Source: a halophilic archaeon (GTDB lineage Archaea > Halobacteriota > Halobacteria > Halobacteriales > Haladaptataceae). From it: a DNA stretch of 64,000 nucleotides. The notes beneath the pieces are model-generated. The model was not told the DNA's origin, made no database searches, and was given only the letters and a program-made list of their open reading frames with translations. A program made the position numbers and the translations under genes. The stretch's first letter is position 1. The number at the start of each line of letters is the position of its first letter. Positions 50,687-59,905 of the stretch are shown piece by piece. Location of the stretch: contig QNGA01000011.1 of assembly GCA_003298465.1 (NCBI GenBank), positions 95,230-159,229 of the forward strand, written 5' to 3'.

Positions 50687-52348
50687 TCAGTCGGCGAGTC
50701 GGCTCTCGGGAACGGTGCCATCGTCGGTCCATCCCCGAATCTCGTAGTACTCGTCGAGCGCGGATTCGAGTCCCTCGATCTCGTACGGGAGTTCGTCGTC
50801 GTTTCGGTCGAACCCACGCTGGTTGTTGAAGTGGCGTTCGAGGTCGACGACGCGGCTTCCGACGTCGAGCAGGTCGTCGTAGTCGGCGCCGAACAGCGCC
50901 TCGTACCGCTCGGGGTTCATGTAGTCTCGCGAGAACTTGCAGACGACGCCGCTGTCGTTGAGCGCCATCAAGTCCTCCTTCTCGACGAGTGCGGGTGGTT
51001 TCCCGTCCAACCCTTCGGGGTCCATCGCCTGCTCTTTGCTCACGAGGGGGTACTCGTAGGAGTAGAAGACCGCGTACATGTGGTCCGCGCCTCGATTGGC
51101 CGTCGCGTAGCTCAGCCCCTGCCCGTTCAGCGTCCGACCGTCGTGCGCAGGGAACGCGAGTCCCTTCACGGTCCAGTTCTTCACGCCGAGTTCGTCGGCG
51201 AATCGGTCGATTCCCTCCGCGAGGACGTCCCCGATACCCTCCCGGTGAGCGATCTTCTCGACGGTCTCGTGGACGAGTTCCGCGTTTCCGAACTCGTCTT
51301 CGGCCTCGAGATACGCGGAGACGGCGTTGCCACAGGAGATGGTGTCCATCCCGAGTTCGTCACAGAGTTCGTTCGACTGCATCACGTCCACGACGTCGTC
51401 GATCATCGGGTTGCCGCCGAAGGCCATCACGGTCTCGAACTCCGGGCCTTCGGTTTCGACGCCGCGCGCTTCGTCCTTCGTCGGGAGTTTGCAGGCGAAC
51501 GCGCACGCGGAACATGTTCCTTTCTCGTACTTCTTCGACTCGACCGCGTCGCCGTTGATGTTCTCCGCGCCGTCGAACGATTGCCGTTCGAAGTACTTCG
51601 TCGGGAACGCCTCTATCTCGTTGGCGAGGTCGGTGACGCTCGTCGTCCCCTGTCGTTTCATGATGTGGTCGTCCGTCGCGGCCTCGCGATGGATCTCCAT
51701 CTGCGTCGCCGGAATTTCCACGTCGGGGGCCGAGTCGCCGCGGAAGCTGACCGCCTTGACGTTCTTCGAACCGAGGACCGCGCCGAGTCCGCCGCGACCG
51801 AACGCTCGGTTCTCGCTCGTCATGATGGACGCGAACCGAACCCGGTTCTCCCCCGCAGGGCCGACGACCGCGAGGTTGTCGACGCCGAGTCCGTGTTCCT
51901 CGGCCATGTACTCGTCCGTCTCGGGGACGGTCGCGCCGGAGAGCTCCGGTATCGACTCGAACGCGACCCCTTCGTCCGAGACGTGGACGGCGAGCAGGTC
52001 GTCGCTGGCTCCAGTGATTTCTACGGCAGCGTACCCGGTGTCGGCGAAGTTGCGCGACACGAACCCACCCGCGTTCGACGAGAGGAGTCCGTCGGTCAGC
52101 GGAGAGATACCGGTGCAGTTCGTCCGCCCGGTGAAGCTCATGTTCGACGTCTGCATCGGGCCGGTCGTGAAGAAGAGGCTGTTCTCGGGCCCGAACGGGT
52201 CGGCGTCGAACGGAAGTCGGTCGTGCGCCAGTTTCGTGCCGGCGCCCCGCCCGCCGATGAACGATTCGAGGACGCCGTCGATGGATTCCGTCCGCGTCTC
52301 TCTCGTCCCGACGTCGATGGTGAGTAGTCGCCCGCTCGTGTGAAGCAT
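50687..52348 (-). CDS. Aldehyde ferredoxin oxidoreductase family protein (tungsten enzyme)
   Basis: A 553-residue cytoplasmic enzyme that oxidises an aldehyde to an acid and passes electrons to ferredoxin. The N-terminal domain shows LLTIDVGTRETR and FIGGRGAGTKLAHD, and the pterin-binding part SENRAFGRGGLGAVLGSKN. The [4Fe-4S] ligands are Cys279, Cys282 and Cys286 (CSACAFAC), with a later Cys in SGVVCKFS. ATG 52348 begins the conserved sequence; the open frame upstream crosses the promoter. It is divergent from an aminotransferase gene, so an amino-acid-derived aldehyde or semialdehyde may be its substrate. Confidence 0.92.
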   Translation of the reverse strand: MLHTSGRLLTIDVGTRETRTESIDGVLESFIGGRGAGTKLAHDRLPFDADPFGPENSLFFTTGPMQTSNMSFTGRTNCTGISPLTDGLLSSNAGGFVSRNFADTGYAAVEITGASDDLLAVHVSDEGVAFESIPELSGATVPETDEYMAEEHGLGVDNLAVVGPAGENRVRFASIMTSENRAFGRGGLGAVLGSKNVKAVSFRGDSAPDVEIPATQMEIHREAATDDHIMKRQGTTSVTDLANEIEAFPTKYFERQSFDGAENINGDAVESKKYEKGTCSACAFACKLPTKDEARGVETEGPEFETVMAFGGNPMIDDVVDVMQSNELCDELGMDTISCGNAVSAYLEAEDEFGNAELVHETVEKIAHREGIGDVLAEGIDRFADELGVKNWTVKGLAFPAHDGRTLNGQGLSYATANRGADHMYAVFYSYEYPLVSKEQAMDPEGLDGKPPALVEKEDLMALNDSGVVCKFSRDYMNPERYEALFGADYDDLLDVGSRVVDLERHFNNQRGFDRNDDELPYEIEGLESALDEYYEIRGWTDDGTVPESRLAD

Positions 52349-52477
52349 CACCGTGCCACTCGTCGGCGTAGCATCAAAGTGGTTACGGAAACTGTGTACG
52401 CTATTACCTATAATCGAACTCCCGCTGAAATTCGGAATCAAATATCGTATATGGCCTATATGGAAATCGTGGATAAG

Positions 52478-52487
52478 ATATTTATAA
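52478..52487 (+). promoter_or_regulatory. TATA element of the aminotransferase gene
   Basis: ATATTTATAA centred about 26 nt before ATG 52509, supporting a leaderless start there rather than at the ATG at 52497. The divergent gap 52349-52508 is AT-rich and serves both genes. Confidence 0.5.
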
Positions 52488-52508
52488 CTGTTCGACATGG
52501 TATGGCGT

Positions 52509-53891
52509 ATGACGGCTGGTCCGCCGATCGATCAACTTCACTACGAGGATGCACCGAGCGTCGAGACCGTTCCCGGTCCGAACACTCGCGAGTTGCTGGA
52601 GGAGCAACGCGAAATCGACAGCAGTGCGGTCGCCTACCCCGAAGACATCCCGGTCGCGTTCGAAGAGGGCAAAGGCGCAACCGTTCGGGACGCCGATGGA
52701 AACACGTACATCGACATGTTCGCCGGTATCGGCGTGCTGAACGTCGGACACGCTAATCCGTACGTGCTGGAAGCCGTCCACGAGCAGGCGGACAAGCTCG
52801 TCCACACCGTCGACTTTCCGAGCGAAGCCCGCCTCGAACTCATCGACAAACTCGACGAGATCGCTCCGGGACGGCTCGAGGGGAACAATCGGGTCCTCTT
52901 CGGCGGGCCGACCGGGAGCGACGCCATCGAGGCAGCGATAAAGCTCGCCAAGTACAACACGGGTGGCGACGGTCTCATCGCCTTCCGCGGCGGCTATCAC
53001 GGCGCAACCAGTGGCGCGATGAGCCTCACCGGGAACAAGGATTTCAAAGGTCACTACACGCCACTCCTCTCGGACGTCGTCCACGCACCGTACCCCCATC
53101 CGTTCAGACAGGACGCGACGTCGGAGGAAGCGGTCGACCGAGCGCTCGAAGAGGTTCGAGCTATCCTCGAAGATCCGTACGGTGGGCTGGCGAACCCCGC
53201 AGGCATCTTCGTCGAACCGATCCAGGGTGAAGGCGGCGTCATCGCACCACCCGAGGGCTTCCTCGAAGGACTGCGGGAGATCGCCGACGACAACGACGTT
53301 CTGCTCGTCTTCGACGAGATTCAGAGCGGACTCGGGCGGTCCGGCCGATGGTGGGCGAGCGAGTGGTACGACGTCACGCCGGACGCGATGACGACGGCCA
53401 AGGCGCTCGGCGGTGTCGGGTTCCCCCTCTCCGCGACGATCTATCACGAGGACTTCGACACGTGGGGTTCGGGCGACCACGCGGGCACGTACCGCGGTCA
53501 CGTCGTCGCGATGCGCGCCGGGACGCGCGCCATCGAGTACATCCAGGACCACGACCTCCTCGCACACGGGCGCGAACTCGGCGAACACATCCGGAGTCGG
53601 CTCCGCGACGTCGCAGCGGAGACCGACGGACTCGGAGAGGTTCGAGGGAGGGGACTGTTCATCGGTGCCGAGTTCGTGGACGCGGACGGAAACCCGGACA
53701 GCGAAACCGTCGACGCCGTCCAGCAGTACTGCTACGAACACGGCGTCCTCGTCTGGAAGGCCGGACGACACGGGAACGTCCTGCGACTCCTCCCGCCGCT
53801 GGTGCTCACCGAGGAACTGGCCGATACCGCGATGGACGTCGTCGCCGAAGCCGTCCAGCACGTCGTCGGCGAACAGCAGCCCACCGCCTGA
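52509..53891 (+). CDS. Class III aminotransferase, diaminobutyrate-aminotransferase-like
   Basis: A 460-residue PLP enzyme. Marks are [19 protein letters not shown], the phosphate cup [49 protein letters not shown] (Asp under the ring) and the Schiff-base Lys in [14 protein letters not shown]. The GPTGSDA form of the phosphate cup is found in 2,4-diaminobutyrate/2-oxoglutarate aminotransferases, which suggests a diamino or omega-amino substrate. Followed by ridA, which fits a PLP enzyme forming reactive enamines. Exact substrate is not determinable. Confidence 0.88.
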   Translation: MTAGPPIDQLHYEDAPSVETVPGPNTRELLEEQREIDSSAVAYPEDIPVAFEEGKGATVRDADGNTYIDMFAGIGVLNVGHANPYVLEAVHEQADKLVHTVDFPSEARLELIDKLDEIAPGRLEGNNRVLFGGPTGSDAIEAAIKLAKYNTGGDGLIAFRGGYHGATSGAMSLTGNKDFKGHYTPLLSDVVHAPYPHPFRQDATSEEAVDRALEEVRAILEDPYGGLANPAGIFVEPIQGEGGVIAPPEGFLEGLREIADDNDVLLVFDEIQSGLGRSGRWWASEWYDVTPDAMTTAKALGGVGFPLSATIYHEDFDTWGSGDHAGTYRGHVVAMRAGTRAIEYIQDHDLLAHGRELGEHIRSRLRDVAAETDGLGEVRGRGLFIGAEFVDADGNPDSETVDAVQQYCYEHGVLVWKAGRHGNVLRLLPPLVLTEELADTAMDVVAEAVQHVVGEQQPTA

Positions 53892-53924
53892 ATCGACTCC
53901 GGACTACTCTTTCGACACCAAATC

Positions 53925-54314
53925 ATGAGCGACACCGACCGAATCGTCACGGACGATGCACCGCGCAACGACAATCCGTACTCGCAAGGCGTTCGCGCCG
54001 GGGACACGCTGTACGTCTCCGGCTACGGCCCCGTCGACCCCGAAACCGGCGAGGACGTCGAGGGCGGGATTCGAGCGCAGACCGACCGGGTTCTGGACAA
54101 CGTCGCCGCCGTCGTCGACGACGCGGACGGCGATGGCCTCGCCGACGTGGTCAAGGTGACCGTCTATCTGACGGATCTCGACGACTACGACGAGGTCAAC
54201 GAAGCCTACGGCGCCCGGTTCCCCGGTGACCCGCCTGCGAGGGTCTGCGTCGAGGTCTCACGCCTTCCGGGGGACGTACGCGTCGAGATGGACGCAGTGG
54301 CGTATCTCGGCTGA
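53925..54314 (+). CDS. ridA: RidA family enamine/imine deaminase
   Basis: A 129-residue trimeric cytoplasmic protein that hydrolyses reactive enamines produced by PLP enzymes. The family marks are NPYSQGVRAGDTLYVSGYG, then DVVKVTVYLTDLDDYDEVN, and a late PPARVCVEVSRLPGDVRVEMDA-type end (broken here: PARVCVEVSRLP, then VRVEMDAVAYL) with the Arg that binds the substrate carboxylate. It lies 33 bases after the aminotransferase gene and is likely in one operon with it. Confidence 0.92.
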   Translation: MSDTDRIVTDDAPRNDNPYSQGVRAGDTLYVSGYGPVDPETGEDVEGGIRAQTDRVLDNVAAVVDDADGDGLADVVKVTVYLTDLDDYDEVNEAYGARFPGDPPARVCVEVSRLPGDVRVEMDAVAYLG

Positions 54315-54333
54315 CGGTCCAGACGGAGTAGAA

Positions 54334-54987
54334 TCAGTCGTTCAGGTCCTCGACGCGCTGGTCGCGCTGTTCCGCGGCGGCGTTGACCTTCGCGATGAAC
54401 TCGTTCATCTGTTCTTTCATATCCGTGCGCATGGACGTCGCGGAGAAGTCCTCGGACTCGGCGAGGAGGCGGACGAACGCGCGGAGTTCCTCGTCGGTTA
54501 TCTCGTCGAAGTCGCCGAACTCGAGTTTGTCGATGACCTCGTCGACGTCTATCTGACCCACTGGGTCGACGTTGAAATCCACGGTCACCATGCGATAGTC
54601 CGACCCCGCCAGTTCCTGTTCGGCCTTGTTGACGCCCTGGCCGAGCATGTCCTTGAACGGAGTGTAGTACCCCATCGTCCCGAGGTGGAGGAACGCGAGC
54701 AGGTCGGTGATGCCTTGCGTGTAGGCGTCTCTCGCGTCGTCGTCGGGATTGAAGACCGTCTCCCGATCCCGATCTTCGAGGTGTTCGAAGATGATCGTAA
54801 AGTCGAGAATCGCGTTGCGGATGCGGCGGCGAATCCGATTCCGCTTCTGTTTCCGGGAGTGTTCGGTGTAATCCGACTTCCGACCGATCAGGAACTCCCG
54901 GTCGCTCGGTGTGAGGATACCTCGGTCCCGGTCAGCGGAGTAAGCGAGGTTATCGGGAGCCTCGATCTCGTTCGACTCGTCGTTCAT
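54334..54987 (-). CDS. Conserved haloarchaeal hypothetical protein
   Basis: A 217-residue protein. The N-terminus contains RGILTPSDREFLIGRKSDY, then a basic segment SRKQKRNRIRRRIRNAILDF, and FTIIFEHLEDRDRETVF. This 'ILTPxDREFL...R-rich...LDF' block recurs in haloarchaeal proteins and may bind nucleic acid or act as a partner domain. The rest is acidic and helical. ATG 54987 is supported by a TTAATT element about 27 nt upstream on the minus strand. It converges with ridA (about 20-base gap). Function unknown. Confidence 0.7.
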   Translation of the reverse strand: MNDESNEIEAPDNLAYSADRDRGILTPSDREFLIGRKSDYTEHSRKQKRNRIRRRIRNAILDFTIIFEHLEDRDRETVFNPDDDARDAYTQGITDLLAFLHLGTMGYYTPFKDMLGQGVNKAEQELAGSDYRMVTVDFNVDPVGQIDVDEVIDKLEFGDFDEITDEELRAFVRLLAESEDFSATSMRTDMKEQMNEFIAKVNAAAEQRDQRVEDLND

Positions 54988-55529
54988 ACACAGTTTTTGT
55001 ATATTAGTAGAATTAAGGGTTACGGAGCGTCCTCCCTCGTCGTGTTCGACCCGAGGGCCGCGGCGGGGAACGGCTTGCGAAGGCGGACCGTCGGCCATCT
55101 ACATCGTTTACGGCGTTTCCCCTCCTCGTAAACTGTGTACGCCCGACCAGTCGCGGTTATCCGCGGTCTCGATAGCGTTATCGTGCACCTCGCCGAAATC
55201 GTCTCTGCGTCTTACCTGTTGTCGACGTACACGGATACCGTTCTCGGGCTAGTCTTGTAAACGTATATTGTAACCGATGGCATCGATATCCGTAATATTT
55301 ATCAGGGTCTTTCACGATGAGGGACCTGTGGCAACGCACGGCATGGTGAACGAGAGCACCCACTATCCATGACATACGAACTGCACGACCGCTGTGAGCA
55401 CGGATCAGGGAATCGACTACCGAGAACACGTTCCGAACGAACCGGTTCGCGGTCGTGGGAGTGCAGGGATTCGACCTCCGAATCGGCGGTCGACGGGGCG
55501 CCGAACTGCCGACGGAGAGGTGAGAACTC
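54988..55529. other. Divergent intergenic region before the BCCT gene
   Basis: About 540 bases. It holds the leaderless promoter of the hypothetical gene at the left, and a TATA-like GTAATATTTATC near 55290 followed by a leader of about 210 nt before the BCCT start. The leader contains three short ATG frames (9-54 codons), the last of which overlaps the BCCT GTG. No recognised riboswitch. Confidence 0.4.
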
Positions 55530-57155
55530 GTGAGTCCACCGGACGAACGGGGTGCCGCCGCCGAGTTCTTCGACGAGATCGAACCGACGATATTCGCGTT
55601 CGGTGCCGGGATCACGCTCCTGTTCGTCGCTGCGTTCGGGCTGAGCCCCGACGCAGCGTACGAGACGGTGGACGGAGTGCGAGTCTGGATCCTCGCCCAC
55701 TTCAACTGGTTCTTCCTCATCGCGATGTTGGGATTCGTCCTCTTCCTCGGATTCCTCATCTTCGGCCCGTGGGGCAAACTTCGGTTAGGGGACGAGGAGC
55801 CGGAGTACAGCTACTTCTCGTACTTCGCGATGATGTACTCCGCAGGCCTCGCGGCAGGCATCGTCTTCTGGGGGCCAGCCGAGGCGCTGTTCCACTACTC
55901 GACGGTTCCCCCGCTGTACGACGTACCGGCGAAGTCGGCCGCTGCGATGCCGGTCGCGGTCCAGTACTCGATTTTCCACTGGAGTCTCACCCAGTGGTCC
56001 TGTTTCACCGTGATGGGTCTCGGCATCGGCTACTTCGTCTACAACTACGACGCCCCGCTCAGAGTGTCGGCGGTGTTGACGCCGATACTCGGTGCCGACA
56101 ACGTCGACGGGAACTTGGGGAAGATCGTCGACATCCTCGCGGTGTTCGCGACTATCGGCGGCGTCGCCACCTCCCTGGGGTTCATCGGAAGCCAGTTCAT
56201 CACCGGTCTCCAGTTCCAGTGGGGTATCGAACTCGGCGACCTCGGAACGATTCTGGTCATCACCGGAATGACGGTCATCTTCACCGTCTCCCTGGTGCTG
56301 GGAGTGGATCGCGGCATCAGGCGACTCTCGAATTTCAACATGACGATGTTCCTCCTGCTGATGGCCGCCACCCTCGTCTTCGGCCCGACGGTCCGCATCC
56401 TCGAACTGGGGACGCAGGCGACCGGACGGTTCGTCGGCGACTTCTTCAAGACGAGCCTCTACACCCACTTCACCGGCGGTGGAGAGTGGGCGAACGCCTG
56501 GACGGTTTTCTACTGGCTGTGGCCGCTCGCATGGTCGCCGTTCGCGGGACTGTTCATCGCCCGCATCTCCCGCGGTCGGAGCGTCCGCGAAGTCGCGTTC
56601 GCCGGCATCGGAGCGACGTCGATGGCGACCATCCCGTGGTTCGTCATCGTCGGCGGGTCGGCGGTCATCATGCAGAACACGGGCACCGCGAAGATACTCG
56701 GTCCCGTCACCGAGTACGGTGAGGCGGTGTCGGGGTACGTCATGTTCGGCGCGCTCCCCATCGTGGGAACCGTCCTCCTCTTCGCCTTCCTCGTCCTCGT
56801 GACGACGTTCTTCGTCACGTCGGCGGACTCCTCGACCCTCGCGGTGTCGATGATGACGACCGGCGGAAAGGAACACCCCTCTTCCATCAACCGCGTCTTC
56901 TGGGCGTTGCTGCAGGGGACGGTCGCGTCCATCCTGATGGTCATCGGCGGCGTCAGGGCGCTCCAGTCGGCCGCCATAATCACCGGCGCTCCCTTTGCCA
57001 TCGTCTGTCTCGTCGCCATGCTCGGGCTCATCAGGACGTTCCAGGACGAGCACGGGCCCATCCTCCTGCAGGACCGCACGACGCTCTTCGGCTCGCCCGG
57101 CGGGAGTGACGAAACTGCCGCGCACGCGAAGGTGGCCGGACAGGACGACGACTGA
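55530..57155 (+). CDS. BCCT family betaine/carnitine/choline-type transporter
   Basis: A 541-residue membrane protein with about 12 helices that imports a quaternary amine or related zwitterion with sodium or protons. The family's aromatic signature helix is seen in IFHWSLTQWSCFTVMGLGIG, a glycine-rich MYSAGLAAGIVFWGPAE precedes it, and the late LVTTFFVTSADSSTLAVSMM is diagnostic. GTG 55530 is used as start; it overlaps a short upstream frame and no nearby ATG fits. Downstream gene is an aminotransferase transcribed the same way with its own TATA element. Substrate could be betaine for osmoprotection or as a nutrient. Confidence 0.9.
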   Translation: MSPPDERGAAAEFFDEIEPTIFAFGAGITLLFVAAFGLSPDAAYETVDGVRVWILAHFNWFFLIAMLGFVLFLGFLIFGPWGKLRLGDEEPEYSYFSYFAMMYSAGLAAGIVFWGPAEALFHYSTVPPLYDVPAKSAAAMPVAVQYSIFHWSLTQWSCFTVMGLGIGYFVYNYDAPLRVSAVLTPILGADNVDGNLGKIVDILAVFATIGGVATSLGFIGSQFITGLQFQWGIELGDLGTILVITGMTVIFTVSLVLGVDRGIRRLSNFNMTMFLLLMAATLVFGPTVRILELGTQATGRFVGDFFKTSLYTHFTGGGEWANAWTVFYWLWPLAWSPFAGLFIARISRGRSVREVAFAGIGATSMATIPWFVIVGGSAVIMQNTGTAKILGPVTEYGEAVSGYVMFGALPIVGTVLLFAFLVLVTTFFVTSADSSTLAVSMMTTGGKEHPSSINRVFWALLQGTVASILMVIGGVRALQSAAIITGAPFAIVCLVAMLGLIRTFQDEHGPILLQDRTTLFGSPGGSDETAAHAKVAGQDDD

Positions 57156-57194
57156 CCGGCGACCCTCGTCCGCTCCGCAGCAAAACGATAACAA

Positions 57195-57203
57195 CTTTTA
57201 TTA
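57195..57203 (+). promoter_or_regulatory. TATA element of the second class III aminotransferase
   Basis: CTTTTATTA about 27 nt before ATG 57226, consistent with a leaderless transcript separate from the BCCT gene. Confidence 0.5.
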
Positions 57204-57225
57204 ACGTCATATACGAAGTTTGTGT

Positions 57226-58584
57226 ATGGACAGGGATACGGCCGAGCCCGATGCGGGCGCGCTTCCTGGACCGAACGCCCAGAAGTGGATCGATTTTCAC
57301 CACGAACACGCAGCACCGAGCGAGTTCTCACACGAGTTCGTCTGGGACGTCACGAAGGAAGCCGACGGACCGTTCGTCACCGACGTCGACGGGAACGTTC
57401 TCCTCGATTTCACCTGCCACATCGGTGCGGCACCGCTCGGCTACAACAACGAGAAAATTCTCGGCAAACTGCGCGAGTTCTCGCTCCTCGAACCGATGAA
57501 GATCGCCGGACAGGACATGTACTTCGGCGCCGGCGACGACCCGGCAACCGCGGACTTCCCGGCGTCCAGCCACCTCGTCGAGAAGCTCGTCGACGTCTCC
57601 AGCCAGTACGGGATGGACACCGTCTTCCTCTCGAACTCCGGGGCCGAAGCCGTGGAGAACGCGATGAAGATAACCCACGACCGCAACCCGACCGCCAAGT
57701 ACGCCTACACGTTCGAGGGGAGCTTCCACGGACGGACGCTCGGTACCCTCTCCGTCACCCGTTCGAACGAGGTGTACACGCGCCACTACCCCGAGATCGC
57801 CGGCGTTCGCACGGTTCCGTTCTGCGACGACCACGACGGGACTGCCGAATCCTGCGACTGCGGGTTCTTCACCGGAGACGGCTCGCAACTCCGGAACGCG
57901 CTCCAGCCCGAAGGTGGCCACGTCAACCCCGACGAGGTCGCGTTCGTCGTCGTCGAACCGGTCCAGGGAGTCGGCGGCTATCGATTCCCGAGCACCGAGT
58001 TCATGGCCGAAGTGGGTGACGTCTGTGAGACGTACGACGTCCCGCTCGTCGTGGACGAGATACAGTCCGGCGTCGGTCGCACGGGCGAGATGTGGGCCTC
58101 GGACCACTACCCCATCGAACCGGACGTCATCGCCAGCGCGAAGGCGCTCAGAGTTGGTGCCACGATCTCGCGGTCGGACGTCTTCCCGGCCGAGAAGAAC
58201 CGGTTGGGTTCGACGTTCGGCGGCGGCGACGTTCTCTCGTCGATGCAGGGCGTCTTCACGCTCGAAGCTATCGAGGAGCACGACTTGCTCGCCAACGCGA
58301 CGGAGCGGGGCCAGCAGGTCAAGGAACTGCTCCGGGACGATGCTCACCCGCACGTCGACGACGTGCGCGGCAAGGGACTGATGCTAGCCGTCGAGTTCGA
58401 TACGGCAGAGCGGCGCGACGCCGTCGTCCAAGAGGCGCTGAAACGCGGACTGCTCACCCTCGGCTGTGGCGAGAAGACGATACGCCTGCTCCCCCCGCTC
58501 GACTCGACCGAGCGCGAGATCGAACTCGGCATCGGCATCATGAACGAGGCCATCGAGGCGGCCGGGATGACGGTATCGAGATAG
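57226..58584 (+). CDS. Class III pyridoxal-phosphate aminotransferase
   Basis: A 452-residue PLP enzyme. Marks are LLDFTCHIGAAPLGYNN, LSNSGAEAVENAMKITHD, FEGSFHGRTLGTLSVTRS, VVDEIQSGVGRTGEM and the Schiff-base Lys in IASAKALRVGATIS. A Cys-rich insert (CDDHDGTAESCDCGFF, about 205-220) could bind a metal or form a loop and is uncommon in bacterial relatives but seen in archaeal members. It belongs to the archaeal amino acid aminotransferase/racemase-like group; substrate unknown. Sits between the BCCT gene and the convergent threonine dehydratase-like gene. Confidence 0.88.
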   Translation: MDRDTAEPDAGALPGPNAQKWIDFHHEHAAPSEFSHEFVWDVTKEADGPFVTDVDGNVLLDFTCHIGAAPLGYNNEKILGKLREFSLLEPMKIAGQDMYFGAGDDPATADFPASSHLVEKLVDVSSQYGMDTVFLSNSGAEAVENAMKITHDRNPTAKYAYTFEGSFHGRTLGTLSVTRSNEVYTRHYPEIAGVRTVPFCDDHDGTAESCDCGFFTGDGSQLRNALQPEGGHVNPDEVAFVVVEPVQGVGGYRFPSTEFMAEVGDVCETYDVPLVVDEIQSGVGRTGEMWASDHYPIEPDVIASAKALRVGATISRSDVFPAEKNRLGSTFGGGDVLSSMQGVFTLEAIEEHDLLANATERGQQVKELLRDDAHPHVDDVRGKGLMLAVEFDTAERRDAVVQEALKRGLLTLGCGEKTIRLLPPLDSTEREIELGIGIMNEAIEAAGMTVSR

Positions 58585-58636
58585 CCGAAACGACCCTCCG
58601 CGGTTCTTCAGCCGCGAGACCCGGCCGAGAGGCGTT

Positions 58637-59905
58637 TCATTCGTCGAGGGTATCGTCGGCGACACCGATTCCGTCCCGTTCGTCCAGCGCACCCAGGACG
58701 GCGGAGAGGTGTTCCGGCCCGCTTCCCGCCACGCCGACGGTCACCGGCGTCCGGTTCGGGTCGTCCGTAGCCGTCCGGCGAGCGCGCTCCAGCACGTCGA
58801 GTTCCGCACCGTGCCGTTCGACGGTCGCCGCGAGCGTCTCGACGCCGGTCGGCCAGTCGGCGATAGCGAGGCGTGCCTCGGCGTACCGTCCGAGTTCCAT
58901 GCGGCCGGTGCGCGTGAGTTCGCCGTGTTCGGAGAGGTTCACGTTACCACCGGAGACGACGACGGCGACGTGTTCGTCGTCGACGTCCACCGTGCCGGAG
59001 AGCAGCGCGGCGAGCGGCGCTGCGCCGGCGGTCTCGGCCACAGTCTTGGCGCGTTCGGCGAGGAGGGTGACGGCGACGCTCATCTCACGGTCGCTGACGC
59101 TGACCACGTCGTCGACGCGCTCGCGAACGACGGCGAAGGTCTTCTCCAGCAGGCGCGTGTCGGCGATTCCCTCTGCGACGGTGTCCACGTCGGAGAGTTC
59201 GTGGATCTCGCCGCGTTCGAGCGACGGTTTGGCGTGAGACGCTCCCTCAGGCTGGACGCCGACGACCCGGACGTCCGGATCCTGGGCCTCGAGCACGGTC
59301 GCGATGCCGGAGATCAGTCCGCCGCCGCCGATGGAGACGAGGACGGTGTCGAGTTCGGGGTACTGCTCCAGCAGTTCGAGGCCGACGGTCCCTTGCCCCG
59401 CGATGATTGCCTCGTCGTTGAAGGGGTGGACGAACGACAGGTCCTCCTCGTCGGCCAACTCGAGCGCGTGTTCGTAGGAGCGCTCGTAGATGTCGCCTTC
59501 GACGACGACGTCGGCACCGTAGCCGCGCGTCGCTTCTATCTTCGCGGAGGGGGTCACCTCGGGGACGACGATGGTCGTGTCGATGTCGAGCAACCGTCCC
59601 GCGAGGGCGACTCCCTGAGCGTGGTTGCCCGCGCTCGACGCGACGACGCCCCGCTCGCGCTCCTCGGGCGAAAGCTGGGCCATCGTGTTGTACGCGCCGC
59701 GACTCTTGAACGACCCCGTCCGCTGCATGTTCTCGAGTTTGAGCCCTACCGACGTCGCTCCGCTCCGTTCCGCGAACGTCGTCGAGCGGTCCAGCGGCGT
59801 CCGGTGAACCACGTCTTCGAGGCGTTCTCGGGCGGCTCTCACGTCGGCGACGGTGACGACGTCGTCGGCGGTCGGCAGTCCACCGTTCGTCTCCTCGGAG
59901 TTCAT
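58637..59905 (-). CDS. Threonine/serine dehydratase-like PLP enzyme with C-terminal ACT-like region
   Basis: A 422-residue fold type II enzyme that eliminates ammonia from threonine, serine or a hydroxy-amino acid. The PLP Lys lies in TGSFKSRGAYNTM (about 63-75), with ASSAGNHAQGVALAG, the glycine loop SIGGGGLISGIATVLE and VVSGGNVNL. The last 80 residues look like an ACT regulatory domain (VETLAATVERHGAEL, TPVTVGVAGSGPEHL). Its ATG overlaps the stop of the upstream amidohydrolase gene (ATGA), so the two are coupled. It may act catabolically on a product of that hydrolase rather than in isoleucine synthesis. Confidence 0.88.
   Translation of the reverse strand: MNSEETNGGLPTADDVVTVADVRAARERLEDVVHRTPLDRSTTFAERSGATSVGLKLENMQRTGSFKSRGAYNTMAQLSPEERERGVVASSAGNHAQGVALAGRLLDIDTTIVVPEVTPSAKIEATRGYGADVVVEGDIYERSYEHALELADEEDLSFVHPFNDEAIIAGQGTVGLELLEQYPELDTVLVSIGGGGLISGIATVLEAQDPDVRVVGVQPEGASHAKPSLERGEIHELSDVDTVAEGIADTRLLEKTFAVVRERVDDVVSVSDREMSVAVTLLAERAKTVAETAGAAPLAALLSGTVDVDDEHVAVVVSGGNVNLSEHGELTRTGRMELGRYAEARLAIADWPTGVETLAATVERHGAELDVLERARRTATDDPNRTPVTVGVAGSGPEHLSAVLGALDERDGIGVADDTLDE

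Noticed and set aside
55369..55533. 54-codon ATG frame ending at the BCCT GTG start
   Set aside because: Composition is Arg/Ser/Cys noise, no helix or motif, and overlap could be chance; mentioned only as part of the leader.
59902..59905. Frameshift or single fused gene at the dehydratase/amidohydrolase junction
   Set aside because: The ATGA overlap is clean and both proteins have complete conserved ends, so these are two coupled genes.
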